Positions 17,690 to 25,391 of a stretch of DNA of 64,000 nucleotides are shown here, in pieces. The stretch comes from Halocynthiibacter namhaensis (GTDB taxonomy: Bacteria > Pseudomonadota > Alphaproteobacteria > Rhodobacterales > Rhodobacteraceae). Under the pieces are notes generated by a model that searched no databases, was not told the origin of the DNA, and saw only the letters and a list, made by a program, of their open reading frames with translations. The stretch's first letter is position 1, and every line of letters starts with the position of its first letter. The position numbers and the translations under genes were made by a program. The stretch is from positions 496,001 to 560,000 of the forward strand of contig NZ_JWIF01000056.1 in the NCBI RefSeq assembly GCF_000812685.1, given 5' to 3'.

Positions 17690-19408
17690 ATGCCTTACCG
17701 TGCCCCTTCGGACGAATTTCGCTTTATTTGTGATCATATTGTAACTTACAGCGATGTGAGTGAGACCGAAATGTTTGCGCATGCGGATGGGGATGTGACC
17801 GACGCGATCCTAACCGAAGCTGCAAAAATTTGCGATGAAGTCCTGGCCCCCCTACAGCGCGGAGGTGATCTGGAACCGGCTGTGCTTGAGAACGGCGTTG
17901 TGCGGACAAGTCCTGGATTTGCGGATGGGTTTAAGGCGCTGGCTGAAGGCGGTTGGGTTTCCATGTCTGGATCTGAGGAATTCGGCGGTATGGGCTTGCC
18001 CGTGACATTGTCGACGGCGGTCAATGACATGATGTCAGGTGCGTGTTTGTCACTGCAGTTGAACCCCTTGATGAGCCAGGGACAGATCGAAGCGTTGGAA
18101 CATCACGCCTCTGATGCGATGAAGGCGCTTTATTTGCCAAAATTGGCCTCGGGTGAATGGTGTGGCACGATGAACCTGACCGAAGCGCATGCTGGATCAG
18201 ACGTGGGTGCGCTGGCCTCTAAGGCGACGGACAATGGCGATGGCACCTATGCGGTCACGGGCCAGAAGGTGTTTATTTCCTGGGCGGATAATGATTTTTC
18301 CGAAAATATTTGCCACCTGGTTCTGGCCCGTTTGCCGGATGCTGCGCCGGGAACCAAAGGGATCAGCCTGTTTCTTGTGCCAAAGTTCATTCCGGATGCG
18401 GATGGCAATCCAGGTAAGCGCAACACCCTTGGCCCCGTGTCCTTGGAACACAAACTTGGCCTGCATGGATCGCCTACGGCTGTGATGGATTTTGACGGTG
18501 CGACGGGCTGGATCGTTGGTGAAAAACACGGCGGCATGAAGGCTATGTTTACCATGATGAACAACGCACGCCTTGGGGTTGGCACCCAGGGTGTTGGTGT
18601 GGCTGAGGCCGCATATCAAAAGGCGTTGGAATATGCGCTGGATCGCAAACAAGGTCGCAGTCCTATTGAAGGTGGCACAGGTACAATCGCGGATCACGCT
18701 GATGTGCGTCGGATGTTAAGCCGGATGAAAGCTGAGATTTTTGTCGCGCGATCCATTGAAATGGCGACGGCTGTGGCGCTAGATCTTGCCAAGGCCACGG
18801 GCGATGTTGCACAGGTTTCTCGCGCTGCTTTCTTGACGCCAATCACCAAGGCCTTTGGCACGGATACGGGCAGTAATGTTGCCAATCTTGGCCTGCAAGT
18901 GCATGGGGGAATGGGCTTTATTGAAGAAACAGGTGCGGCCCAATTCGTGCGCGATGTGCGTGTGACCCAGATCTATGAGGGAACCAATGGTATCCAGGCG
19001 ATGGATTTTGTTGCCCGCAAGATGATGGACGGCGGTGAGATGGCCTTCCGTATCTTGGAGGAAGTCGAACAATGCGCAGAAGAGGCCCGCGCGACCTATC
19101 CAAAAATGGCGGGCGCGGTTTGGTCTGCGGCGGAAAGCATGCGCGAAGCCACGGAATGGATGGTGGCGCAGACCGATATGAATGACCGGTTTGCTGGCGC
19201 TGTGCCCTTCCTGTTTGCCTTTGCGCGTGTGTTGGGCGGATGTGCGCATTTACGTGCCGCCATGGTGACGGGGCCTGATCATACCCGTACACGCCTTGCA
19301 CGTTTCTACATCACGCGTATGTTGCCCGAATATGAATCCGCCTTGGCCGAGGCCCGTGCGGGTGCCACTGACCTTTACGCTTTGACTGTGGAAGACCTTT
19401 CAGCATGA
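17690..19408 (+). CDS. Acyl-CoA dehydrogenase (DmdC-like)
   Basis: A 572-residue FAD enzyme that puts a double bond between C2 and C3 of an acyl-CoA. It carries MPYRAPSDEFRFICDHIV at the start, the acyl-CoA dehydrogenase block NLTEAHAGSDVGAL, FISWADNDFS, LQVHGGMGFIEETGAAQF and RVTQIYEGTNGIQAMDF, whose glutamate is the usual catalytic base in this subgroup, and an extended C-terminal domain. Length and N-terminus resemble DmdC (methylmercaptopropionyl-CoA dehydrogenase) of roseobacters, but generic acyl-CoA dehydrogenases look alike, so DmdC function is only possible. AAGGAAG precedes the ATG. The stop overlaps the metallo-hydrolase start by 4 nt. Confidence 0.93.
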   Translation: MPYRAPSDEFRFICDHIVTYSDVSETEMFAHADGDVTDAILTEAAKICDEVLAPLQRGGDLEPAVLENGVVRTSPGFADGFKALAEGGWVSMSGSEEFGGMGLPVTLSTAVNDMMSGACLSLQLNPLMSQGQIEALEHHASDAMKALYLPKLASGEWCGTMNLTEAHAGSDVGALASKATDNGDGTYAVTGQKVFISWADNDFSENICHLVLARLPDAAPGTKGISLFLVPKFIPDADGNPGKRNTLGPVSLEHKLGLHGSPTAVMDFDGATGWIVGEKHGGMKAMFTMMNNARLGVGTQGVGVAEAAYQKALEYALDRKQGRSPIEGGTGTIADHADVRRMLSRMKAEIFVARSIEMATAVALDLAKATGDVAQVSRAAFLTPITKAFGTDTGSNVANLGLQVHGGMGFIEETGAAQFVRDVRVTQIYEGTNGIQAMDFVARKMMDGGEMAFRILEEVEQCAEEARATYPKMAGAVWSAAESMREATEWMVAQTDMNDRFAGAVPFLFAFARVLGGCAHLRAAMVTGPDHTRTRLARFYITRMLPEYESALAEARAGATDLYALTVEDLSA

Positions 19409-20436
19409 CCGAACCGCTTCGCTATCCGCATGAAACCCCACCCGCGGCTGGCGAGGCGATCACTGTCGCACCCGGCGTGCTTTGGATGCGTCTGCCCCTG
19501 CCCATGCGCCTGGATCATGTGAATGTCTATGCCTTTGATGAAGGCGACAGTTGGACTGTAATAGACACTGGTTTTGATACATCCAAAGCGCGTGCCCAAT
19601 GGGAAGATTTACTGGCAGGTCCACTGGAAGGTAAACCCATCAGTCGGATCATTGTGACACACCACCACCCCGATCACGTGGGGCTTGCGGGTTGGCTGAT
19701 GGATCGTTTTGGCGCGGATCTCTGGATGACCCGCACCGCCTGGCTGACCGCCAGGATGCTGACGTTAGATGCGCAAGATCGCCCAAGCGCGGAGACCGTC
19801 ACCTTCTGGAAAAGTTGTGGGATGGATGCAGAAACGCTGGATCGGCGTTTGAATGAGCGTCCCTTCAATTTCGCGGATGTCTGTTCACCATTGCCCTTGG
19901 GATATAGGCGCATCCGTGCGGGCGAAGTGGTGACCATTGGTGGCCGGGAATGGGACGTGCATATTGGTAATGGTCATGCGCCAAGTCACGCAACCCTTTG
20001 GTCCCGGGATGATAATCTGGTGATTGCAGGCGATCAGATTATTGCTTCGATTTCGCCTAATGTTGGGCTGTATGCCACGGAACCTTTGGCAGATCCGCTT
20101 GGCGAATGGTTGGAAAGCTGTGAACGTTTGCGCGGGCTTGCACGCGAAGATCATTTTGTATTGGCGGGGCATAAGTTGCCGTTCACGGGGCTGCCCACGC
20201 GGATGCGTCAGCTGGTTGAAAACCACCACGGCGGGCTTGAGCGTTTGCGGGATTACCTGAAAACGCCGCGCACGGCACATGAGTGTTTCCCCCCGTTGTT
20301 TAAACGAAAAATTGGGGCTGCTGAGTATGGTTTGGCCTTGGTTGAGGCCATGGCGCATACATCACATCTCTGGCATTTGGGTGAAGCCTCTTGCGAAATG
20401 TGCGAAGATGGGGCCTATGTTTTCCAAACGAGTTAA
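19405..20436 (+). CDS. Metallo-beta-lactamase-fold hydrolase
   Basis: A 343-residue cytosolic hydrolase with the metal-binding motif THHHPDHVGLAGW (about residues 85-97), a second metal ligand in GHAPSHATLWS, an aspartate in LVIAGDQIIASIS and a histidine in VLAGHKLPF. This set matches the MBL superfamily (glyoxalase II-like, some thioesterases). Translational coupling (ATGA) to the acyl-CoA dehydrogenase suggests a role in the same acyl-CoA pathway, possibly as a thioesterase; this is inference. Substrate unknown. Confidence 0.92.
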   Translation: MTEPLRYPHETPPAAGEAITVAPGVLWMRLPLPMRLDHVNVYAFDEGDSWTVIDTGFDTSKARAQWEDLLAGPLEGKPISRIIVTHHHPDHVGLAGWLMDRFGADLWMTRTAWLTARMLTLDAQDRPSAETVTFWKSCGMDAETLDRRLNERPFNFADVCSPLPLGYRRIRAGEVVTIGGREWDVHIGNGHAPSHATLWSRDDNLVIAGDQIIASISPNVGLYATEPLADPLGEWLESCERLRGLAREDHFVLAGHKLPFTGLPTRMRQLVENHHGGLERLRDYLKTPRTAHECFPPLFKRKIGAAEYGLALVEAMAHTSHLWHLGEASCEMCEDGAYVFQTS

Positions 20437-20451
20437 CAGGTGGGAAACGTG

Positions 20452-20958
20452 ATGTCTGAGAAAAGCGCAAACATGGCTGAGCCAATTGAAACTTCGGCAG
20501 AAGCGTCTGAAAACGATGTATTGCCGCGTCTTTACAATGCGCGCTGCAATCCGGATGGGTCTATTTCATCTGGTGAAGAAGCCTTGCCTGCGAAAGTTGC
20601 AAAAGCGTCTGTGGCCAAGAAAAGCCCGGCGCAATGGGCCTATGAACGTGTGATTCTATATATCCAAAATTTTGAAAAGCAGTTGGACAACGAGCACGAA
20701 GCGGCCATGGGATTTGCCGGTGGGGAAGCGGGCGTGATGCGCATTGAAGGTCTTGGTTATTTTGACCCTGACATCATCACCTATCACGGGACGGATCAAT
20801 CTGGTGCCAAGACCCAATTGGTACAGCATGTGAGCCAGCTGAATGTGATGCTGCGCGCCCTGCCAAAAGAAGTTGATCAAGCCGAACCCAATCGTATTGG
20901 TTTCCGTTTGGCTGCCGAATTGGACGACGATGTGAAAGACGAAACTTCCAAAGGGTAA
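20452..20958 (+). CDS. DUF6173-family protein, function unknown
   Basis: A 168-residue soluble protein. The first 60 residues are polar and low in order; the remainder is well conserved in style: SPAQWAYERVILYIQNFEKQ, MGFAGGEAGVMRIEGLGYFD and TQLVQHVSQLNVMLRALPKE. I assign it to DUF6173, a Rhodobacterales family, from memory of this pattern. ATG 20452 is used with AGGTGG 8 bases upstream; two GTG codons in frame just before are alternatives. It lies between the metallo-hydrolase and the cytochrome oxidase subunit and may be co-transcribed with the former (15-base gap). Function unknown. Confidence 0.8.
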   Translation: MSEKSANMAEPIETSAEASENDVLPRLYNARCNPDGSISSGEEALPAKVAKASVAKKSPAQWAYERVILYIQNFEKQLDNEHEAAMGFAGGEAGVMRIEGLGYFDPDIITYHGTDQSGAKTQLVQHVSQLNVMLRALPKEVDQAEPNRIGFRLAAELDDDVKDETSKG

Positions 20959-21047
20959 ATTCCTTCGGATTGTGAGATTCCCAGGTGGTGACAGCGCCTG
21001 TGAAATCGTCTAAACCGTCACAAACGTTATTCAATAGGACGAAAATA

Positions 21048-21182
21048 ATGGCTAAACATGAACACGGCTCTATGGACACATCTGTTCAAGAACAAGCATA
21101 CGCAGGTTTCATTACTGCTAGCACACGCGTGGCAATTGCCAGCATTGTTGTGTTGATCATTTTGGCTGTCTTCAACAGTTAA
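21048..21182 (+). CDS. aa3-type cytochrome c oxidase subunit IV
   Basis: A 44-residue single-span membrane protein, MAKHEHGSMDTSVQEQAYAG at the front followed by one helix and ending AVFNS. It matches the small bacterial aa3-type subunit IV found in Paracoccus and Rhodobacter cytochrome c oxidases, which wraps the core subunits and is not needed for electron transfer. The ATG at 21048 follows AGGACG. It has its own terminator. The core oxidase genes are not in this window, so this is a separated subunit. Confidence 0.9.
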   Translation: MAKHEHGSMDTSVQEQAYAGFITASTRVAIASIVVLIILAVFNS

Positions 21183-21188
21183 TGGTCT

Positions 21189-21214
21189 GACCCAAAGCGG
21201 TCTTTGGGTCTTTT
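21189..21214 (+). terminator. Rho-independent terminator after cytochrome oxidase subunit IV
   Basis: GACCCAAAG (21189-21197) pairs perfectly with CTTTGGGTC (21202-21210), 4-base loop, followed by TTTT. It ends the small subunit IV transcript. Confidence 0.93.
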
Positions 21215-21228
21215 AAAAGGGTATTTCC

Positions 21229-21828
21229 GTGCGTAGATTTGCTTGGCTTTTACTGCCATTTTTTCTTGTTGGTTGTGGCATTACTGCTGAATCTAAATGG
21301 GCTTCAGATGATGAGGTGTCCAGAGCAGTCTATCGCCACGAGGGCCCGAAATCCCTTTCTCTTTATACGGTTATCAATGTGCGTTCCGGATCCGGTGCGC
21401 ATTCTGGATTGCTGGTTAATGCGTCGCAACGTGTGATGTTTGACCCGGCAGGGACCTGGTGGAACCCCAGCCTGCCTGAACGCAATGACGTCCATTATGG
21501 CATGAGCGACCGTGCGCTGGGTTTCTATGTCGACTACCACACGCGTGCGACCTATTACACCGTTGTACAAACGATTGAGGTCGCCCCTGAGGTCGCTGAA
21601 TACGCAATGCGCTTGGTGCAAGAAAACGGTGCTGTGCCGAAGGCGATGTGTTCAAACTCGATCTCATCGATTCTGATGCGCTTACCTGGCTTTGAAAGCA
21701 TTCGAACATCATGGTTCCCCAATGCCACCATGCGCGCCTTTGCCAAGTTGCCCGGTGTTACCAGGGTTGAACACCATGATGACGATGCTGACGACAATTC
21801 ATCCGTTTTGGCTGGTCAAACAGGATAA
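21229..21828 (+). CDS. Lipoprotein, possible papain-like fold, function unknown
   Basis: A 199-residue lipoprotein with lipobox FLVGC (Cys16 lipidated). GTG start. The mature part contains VRSGSGAHSGLLVNASQRVMF (His58) and, later, a cysteine in VPKAMCSNSISSIL (Cys141). A histidine followed by a GLLV-type strand and a later cysteine at a helix start is the arrangement seen in permuted papain-like proteins (NlpC/P60 or LRAT type). I cannot confirm the fold. The protein resembles a widespread Rhodobacteraceae hypothetical. It is followed by a second small lipoprotein. Confidence 0.8.
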   Translation: MRRFAWLLLPFFLVGCGITAESKWASDDEVSRAVYRHEGPKSLSLYTVINVRSGSGAHSGLLVNASQRVMFDPAGTWWNPSLPERNDVHYGMSDRALGFYVDYHTRATYYTVVQTIEVAPEVAEYAMRLVQENGAVPKAMCSNSISSILMRLPGFESIRTSWFPNATMRAFAKLPGVTRVEHHDDDADDNSSVLAGQTG

Positions 21829-21853
21829 TTGGTTTCCGCTGAAAGGGTTTTAA

Positions 21854-22183
21854 ATGATGTCACGTTTTATTTTCTCGATGATTTTGCCGCTTGCGATCGC
21901 GGGTTGCAATCCGACAGCCGGCACAGGGGACAACGGTTCCCAAGTTGAGTACACGCCACCAGAAGCTTCTGGTCTGCGGGCTGTTCGCCCTTATCCCGGG
22001 CCAAGCGATGTCTGTCAGGTGATCGGCGAAAATGCGTTAACTGGGAAGTATCTAGACGATTCTGCCATTTTGATTGGCTGCCCGTTTCATGAAACGGGCG
22101 AGATCTCAGATAGGGTTTCTGAGGGCGGTGAACAGCTGGATCAGATCGGGGATTGGGTGCTTATCTTAATCGGTATTCGATAG
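21854..22183 (+). CDS. Small lipoprotein, function unknown
   Basis: A 109-residue protein with signal peptide and lipobox AIAGC. The mature region is acidic with two further cysteines (SDVCQVIG and LIGCPFHETG), which could form a disulfide bond. It lies 25 bases after the preceding lipoprotein and is probably co-transcribed. No family is recognised. A gene for the azlCD transporter converges on it. Confidence 0.75.
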   Translation: MMSRFIFSMILPLAIAGCNPTAGTGDNGSQVEYTPPEASGLRAVRPYPGPSDVCQVIGENALTGKYLDDSAILIGCPFHETGEISDRVSEGGEQLDQIGDWVLILIGIR

Positions 22184-22207
22184 GCTTAAACGTTCCCTTT
22201 GGCGTGT

Positions 22208-22537
22208 TTACCCGAGAAGCCACAGCATGAGAAACAGCGTACCGATGCCTGCTGCTGCCGACCAGATGAAGCTTTTGCTGAAGTAGCCCACGACAAAAGC
22301 CATGCAAGCCGCCGCCAAACGCGCGGGATCGGTTTGACCTTGGGTTGCGGCGGGCCACAGGACCAGTGGCGCGACGAGACCGGGCAGAACCGCAACCGGT
22401 GTATACCGCAGATGGCGCAGTATCCATTCGGGCAGTTCGCGGTCACCGATGATCCCGATGAATGAGAAACGTACTGCGAAGGTCGCAATGCCGACCAGAA
22501 AAATTGTCAGCCAGATTTCACTGCTTGTCATTTCCAT
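22208..22537 (-). CDS. azlD: Branched-chain amino acid transport protein AzlD
   Basis: The small subunit of the AzlCD branched-chain amino acid exporter, 109 residues with four hydrophobic helices and the family stretch VRFSFIGIIGDRELPEW near the N-terminus. The ATG at 22537 is favoured over the longer frame because GGAG lies upstream and it begins 4 bases after the azlC stop codon. In other bacteria AzlC and AzlD work together to export valine, leucine and analogues; the pair here is normal. Confidence 0.92.
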   Translation of the reverse strand: MEMTSSEIWLTIFLVGIATFAVRFSFIGIIGDRELPEWILRHLRYTPVAVLPGLVAPLVLWPAATQGQTDPARLAAACMAFVVGYFSKSFIWSAAAGIGTLFLMLWLLG

Positions 22538-22541
22538 GGTG

Positions 22542-23258
22542 CTAGCTCCATTTTCCGCGCGCAATCAACCACAGTTCAATCTGTGCGCCCGTCATCATCG
22601 CCAAAATTGCAGCGATCATTAGGCCCAAGTTGAAGGGTAGGAATGCAAAAGTCAGCGCCGCCAAAACCGACACAAAGGCGGCCCCCATATGGGCGGGGGT
22701 GCGCATGGCGGGGCCGATCATCGATAGAAAGGTAATGGGAAGGGCGAAATCAAGCGCGTATTCGGGCGGGATGGCTGTGCCGACGACCGCACCGACATAG
22801 GTGCCAGTGATCCAAGCCGGAACAATTGCGCAGCTGATACCGCCGTAAAAAGCGATCTTTTGCTCGGGGGTCATTTCGGGGCGTTTTTCAAATTCCAAAA
22901 CTGAAACCGCATAGTTTTGGTCGAATAGAAAGAAGCTGGCAAGCGCGCGCTGCCACAGTGGGGCACCGCCAATATGCGGAGCAAGGGCCGCAGAATACAT
23001 GGCCATCCGCAGGTTCACGGCCAAAGCCGTGGCGAGGATCACGATCACTGGGGCGTTCTCTGTCATCTGTTGCAAGGCGGCAAATTGCGCGGCACCTGCG
23101 ATGACGATGGAGGTAAAGCCCATGACTTCCAATAGGTTCAGGCCTGCCTCTGTTGCGACGACGCCAAAAAGCAGTGAAAATGGGCCGGCCACCAAAATAA
23201 ACGGCAAGCCGATGCGCAATCCGCGCAGGAAATGTGATTTAGAACTGGTGGAGGTCAC
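22542..23258 (-). CDS. azlC: Branched-chain amino acid permease AzlC
   Basis: The large subunit of the AzlCD exporter, 238 residues with about seven helices. Family marks are GLRIGLPFILVAGPFSLLFG at the front, AGAAQFAALQ near residue 53, NLRMAMYSAALAPH near 82 and the FLFDQNYAVS block near 112. A GTG start with TAGGAGCAG upstream is used. The fdhD gene is divergent, only about 55 bases away, so the two share a short promoter region. Confidence 0.94.
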   Translation of the reverse strand: MTSTSSKSHFLRGLRIGLPFILVAGPFSLLFGVVATEAGLNLLEVMGFTSIVIAGAAQFAALQQMTENAPVIVILATALAVNLRMAMYSAALAPHIGGAPLWQRALASFFLFDQNYAVSVLEFEKRPEMTPEQKIAFYGGISCAIVPAWITGTYVGAVVGTAIPPEYALDFALPITFLSMIGPAMRTPAHMGAAFVSVLAALTFAFLPFNLGLMIAAILAMMTGAQIELWLIARGKWS

Positions 23259-23314
23259 GCGCTGCTCCTAATCTTAGCTCAGACTCCGATGCCTGATTTC
23301 TGTGAGAGATGCAA

Positions 23315-24199
23315 ATGACAACCCGTGATGCTGCCCATAAATATTTGATCGCCCCTGATCCCGGTGCGGGTATGTTGACCTGTGCCGTGACAGGCCAAGA
23401 TCAGCATGGCAATTTGGTTGAGATTGACGTGGTAGAAGAACGCCCATTAACGATCTTCTTGAATGGCCAAGAAATTGTGACAGCGATGACAATTGGTGAC
23501 TATCCAGAATATTTGGCTGTGGGGTTTTTGGCCAATCAAGGGATGTTGGCGGTGGATGAAAATGTGACCGCCACAGATTTCGACGAAGAACTTGAGACGA
23601 TTGTCATTCGCACGGATAAAGTGACGAATTACGAGGCAAAATTGGCCAAAAAAACGCGCACCTCAGGTTGCGCGGTTGGCACGGTGTTTGGCGATATGAT
23701 GGAAGGGCTTGAGGGGCTGGAGTTGCCACAAACAGAGGTCCGCACAAGTTGGCTTTATGCGCTTGCTGCGACGATTAACACAACGCCTTCGCTGTATTTG
23801 TCTGCCGGTGCGATCCACGGCACGGTGCTATGCCATCAGGATCAGCCGCTTGTTTATATGGAAGATGTGGGGCGTCATAATGCTGTTGATAAAATCGCAG
23901 GTTGGATGCGCACGACGGGCACGGATGGTGGTGACAAAATCATGTATACCACCGGGCGTTTGACGTCTGAAATGGTGATCAAATGTGCCTCTATGGGAAT
24001 ACCTGTCTTGGTGTCACGGTCCGGTTTCACGGCTTCGGGTGTGACGATTGCGCGTGATCTTGGCTTGACGATCATTGGCCGTATGCGCGGGCGGCGGTTT
24101 ACGTGTTTGTCTGGCGATGCCCGGCTTATACGCGATGCCGATCCCGAACGTGTGCCGGAAGAGGGCAAAAAGAGCCGCAGGAAAGGGGCTGGGGAATGA
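23315..24199 (+). CDS. fdhD: Formate dehydrogenase accessory sulfurtransferase FdhD
   Basis: FdhD carries sulfur from IscS to the molybdenum cofactor of formate dehydrogenase. The 294-residue protein has LTIFLNGQEIVTAMTIGDYP near residue 49, the cysteine motif TSGCAVGT (Cys119), YMEDVGRHNAVDKI, TTGRLTSEMVIKCASMGIPV and VSRSGFTASGVTIA. E. coli uses two cysteines in CxxC; here only the first is kept, the second being Gly. The ATG at 23315 is chosen over 23309 because GAGAG lies 7 bases upstream of it. It heads a molybdenum operon and its stop overlaps the next start by 4 nt. No formate dehydrogenase is in this window. Confidence 0.95.
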   Translation: MTTRDAAHKYLIAPDPGAGMLTCAVTGQDQHGNLVEIDVVEERPLTIFLNGQEIVTAMTIGDYPEYLAVGFLANQGMLAVDENVTATDFDEELETIVIRTDKVTNYEAKLAKKTRTSGCAVGTVFGDMMEGLEGLELPQTEVRTSWLYALAATINTTPSLYLSAGAIHGTVLCHQDQPLVYMEDVGRHNAVDKIAGWMRTTGTDGGDKIMYTTGRLTSEMVIKCASMGIPVLVSRSGFTASGVTIARDLGLTIIGRMRGRRFTCLSGDARLIRDADPERVPEEGKKSRRKGAGE

Positions 24200-24756
24200 A
24201 GGGGATCGAGTTGAATTACACGATCAGCGCCGCAGATAAGTCGGTGGCGGCATTGGCGTGGGGCGATAGTTTCGCGGTCAGAGGGGTTGACGGTTTCACA
24301 CGGGTTCTCAAGTATCTGATGTCGAGATTATTTGCCTTGTTGGCATTCGTTGCGATCTGGATATTTGCCGAGAACTCTTCGCCCGATGGGCTGGATTTGA
24401 GCCATTATCTGACTGGCCTGATGGGTTTGATTTTTGCCAAGTTACTGGATGGCTATTTTCAAGACCGATTACAAAGGGAAATGAAAAAGGCGGTTGCAAC
24501 AGATGTTAAAGAGAACGGGCAATGGTCTGCGATATTGTCTGAGAGTACGGTCTTATTCCGCTCAGAGCAGAGTGAATGCCGCTATACTTGGAAACTGGTG
24601 GTGGATGTCCGTTCGGTGGAAGAGTTTACAGCTCTTCGCATTGGATTGACCCAAAGGCTCATCCCAAATTCCGCCCTTCCCGAAGGTCTTACCCCTGATG
24701 CTTTCCGGACGCAGCTTCAGGAATGGAAAGATGCAAAATGCGAGGTATTCTCATGA
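24196..24756 (+). CDS. YcxB-like membrane protein, function unknown
   Basis: A 186-residue protein. Two hydrophobic segments lie at about residues 38-56 and 70-88; the C-terminal soluble half (ILSESTVLFRSEQSECRYTWKL and VEEFTALRIGLTQRLIPNSA) looks like a YcxB-type domain, a small beta-rich domain related to PH-like folds. Both ends overlap neighbours by 4 nt (fdhD stop/ATG and stop/mobA ATG), so it is translationally coupled in a molybdenum-cofactor operon. Whether it acts in that pathway is unknown; the coupling is the only hint. Confidence 0.75.
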   Translation: MKGIELNYTISAADKSVAALAWGDSFAVRGVDGFTRVLKYLMSRLFALLAFVAIWIFAENSSPDGLDLSHYLTGLMGLIFAKLLDGYFQDRLQREMKKAVATDVKENGQWSAILSESTVLFRSEQSECRYTWKLVVDVRSVEEFTALRIGLTQRLIPNSALPEGLTPDAFRTQLQEWKDAKCEVFS

Positions 24757-25385
24757 GGGCGCCTCTAGGTGTGATCCTCGCTGGTGGGCAGGCGACCCGG
24801 ATGGGGGGTAGTGATGACAATCTGGTTGATAAGGGGTTGTTGCAGCTTGGAACGAAGCCGATCCTGTCCCATGTGATTGATCGGTTTGACCCGCAAGTTG
24901 GTGGATTGATCTTAAACGCAAATGGGGATGCTAACAGGTTTAGCGCCTTCCATGTGCCTGTGATCCCGGATGCGTCGGGTGAACTTGCTGGCCCACTTGC
25001 CGGGATATTGGCTGGGCTGGATTACGCGGCTGAGCGTGGCTTTGATCATATCGTCACGGCCGCCGCAGACACGCCGTTCTTACCTGCGGACCTTGTGCCG
25101 CAATTGCAGCTGCAATCTGAGATCACGGCCGCGCCGGTGGTGCTGTCGGCAACGCCATGCCCGGAGCGTAAACAACAACGGCAGCCGACGTTTGGCCTTT
25201 GGTCCGTCACGCTGCGAGATGATTTGAGGGCGGCACTAAACGACGGCCTGCGCAAAATCGTCGCCTTTACCCAACCCCGTGGAAACGCCTATGCAGAGTT
25301 TGCGCTGACAGGCGATGTTAACCCGTTCTTCAATGTGAATACCCCGCAAGATCTGACACAGGCGCATGACATTCTAAAAGGTTGA
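24753..25385 (+). CDS. mobA: Molybdenum cofactor guanylyltransferase
   Basis: MobA adds GMP to the molybdenum cofactor to make the guanine dinucleotide form used by formate dehydrogenase and DMSO-reductase type enzymes. The 210-residue protein has the nucleotide-binding LAGGQATRMGG at residues 8-18, DKGLLQLGTKPILSHVIDRF, VIPDASGELAGPLAGILAGL and VTAAADTPFLPADLV, all family signatures. It starts within the stop of the YcxB-like gene and is followed by mobB-moeA after 6 bases. Together with fdhD this points to maturation of a formate dehydrogenase. Confidence 0.96.
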   Translation: MRAPLGVILAGGQATRMGGSDDNLVDKGLLQLGTKPILSHVIDRFDPQVGGLILNANGDANRFSAFHVPVIPDASGELAGPLAGILAGLDYAAERGFDHIVTAAADTPFLPADLVPQLQLQSEITAAPVVLSATPCPERKQQRQPTFGLWSVTLRDDLRAALNDGLRKIVAFTQPRGNAYAEFALTGDVNPFFNVNTPQDLTQAHDILKG

Positions 25386-25391
25386 ACAACG

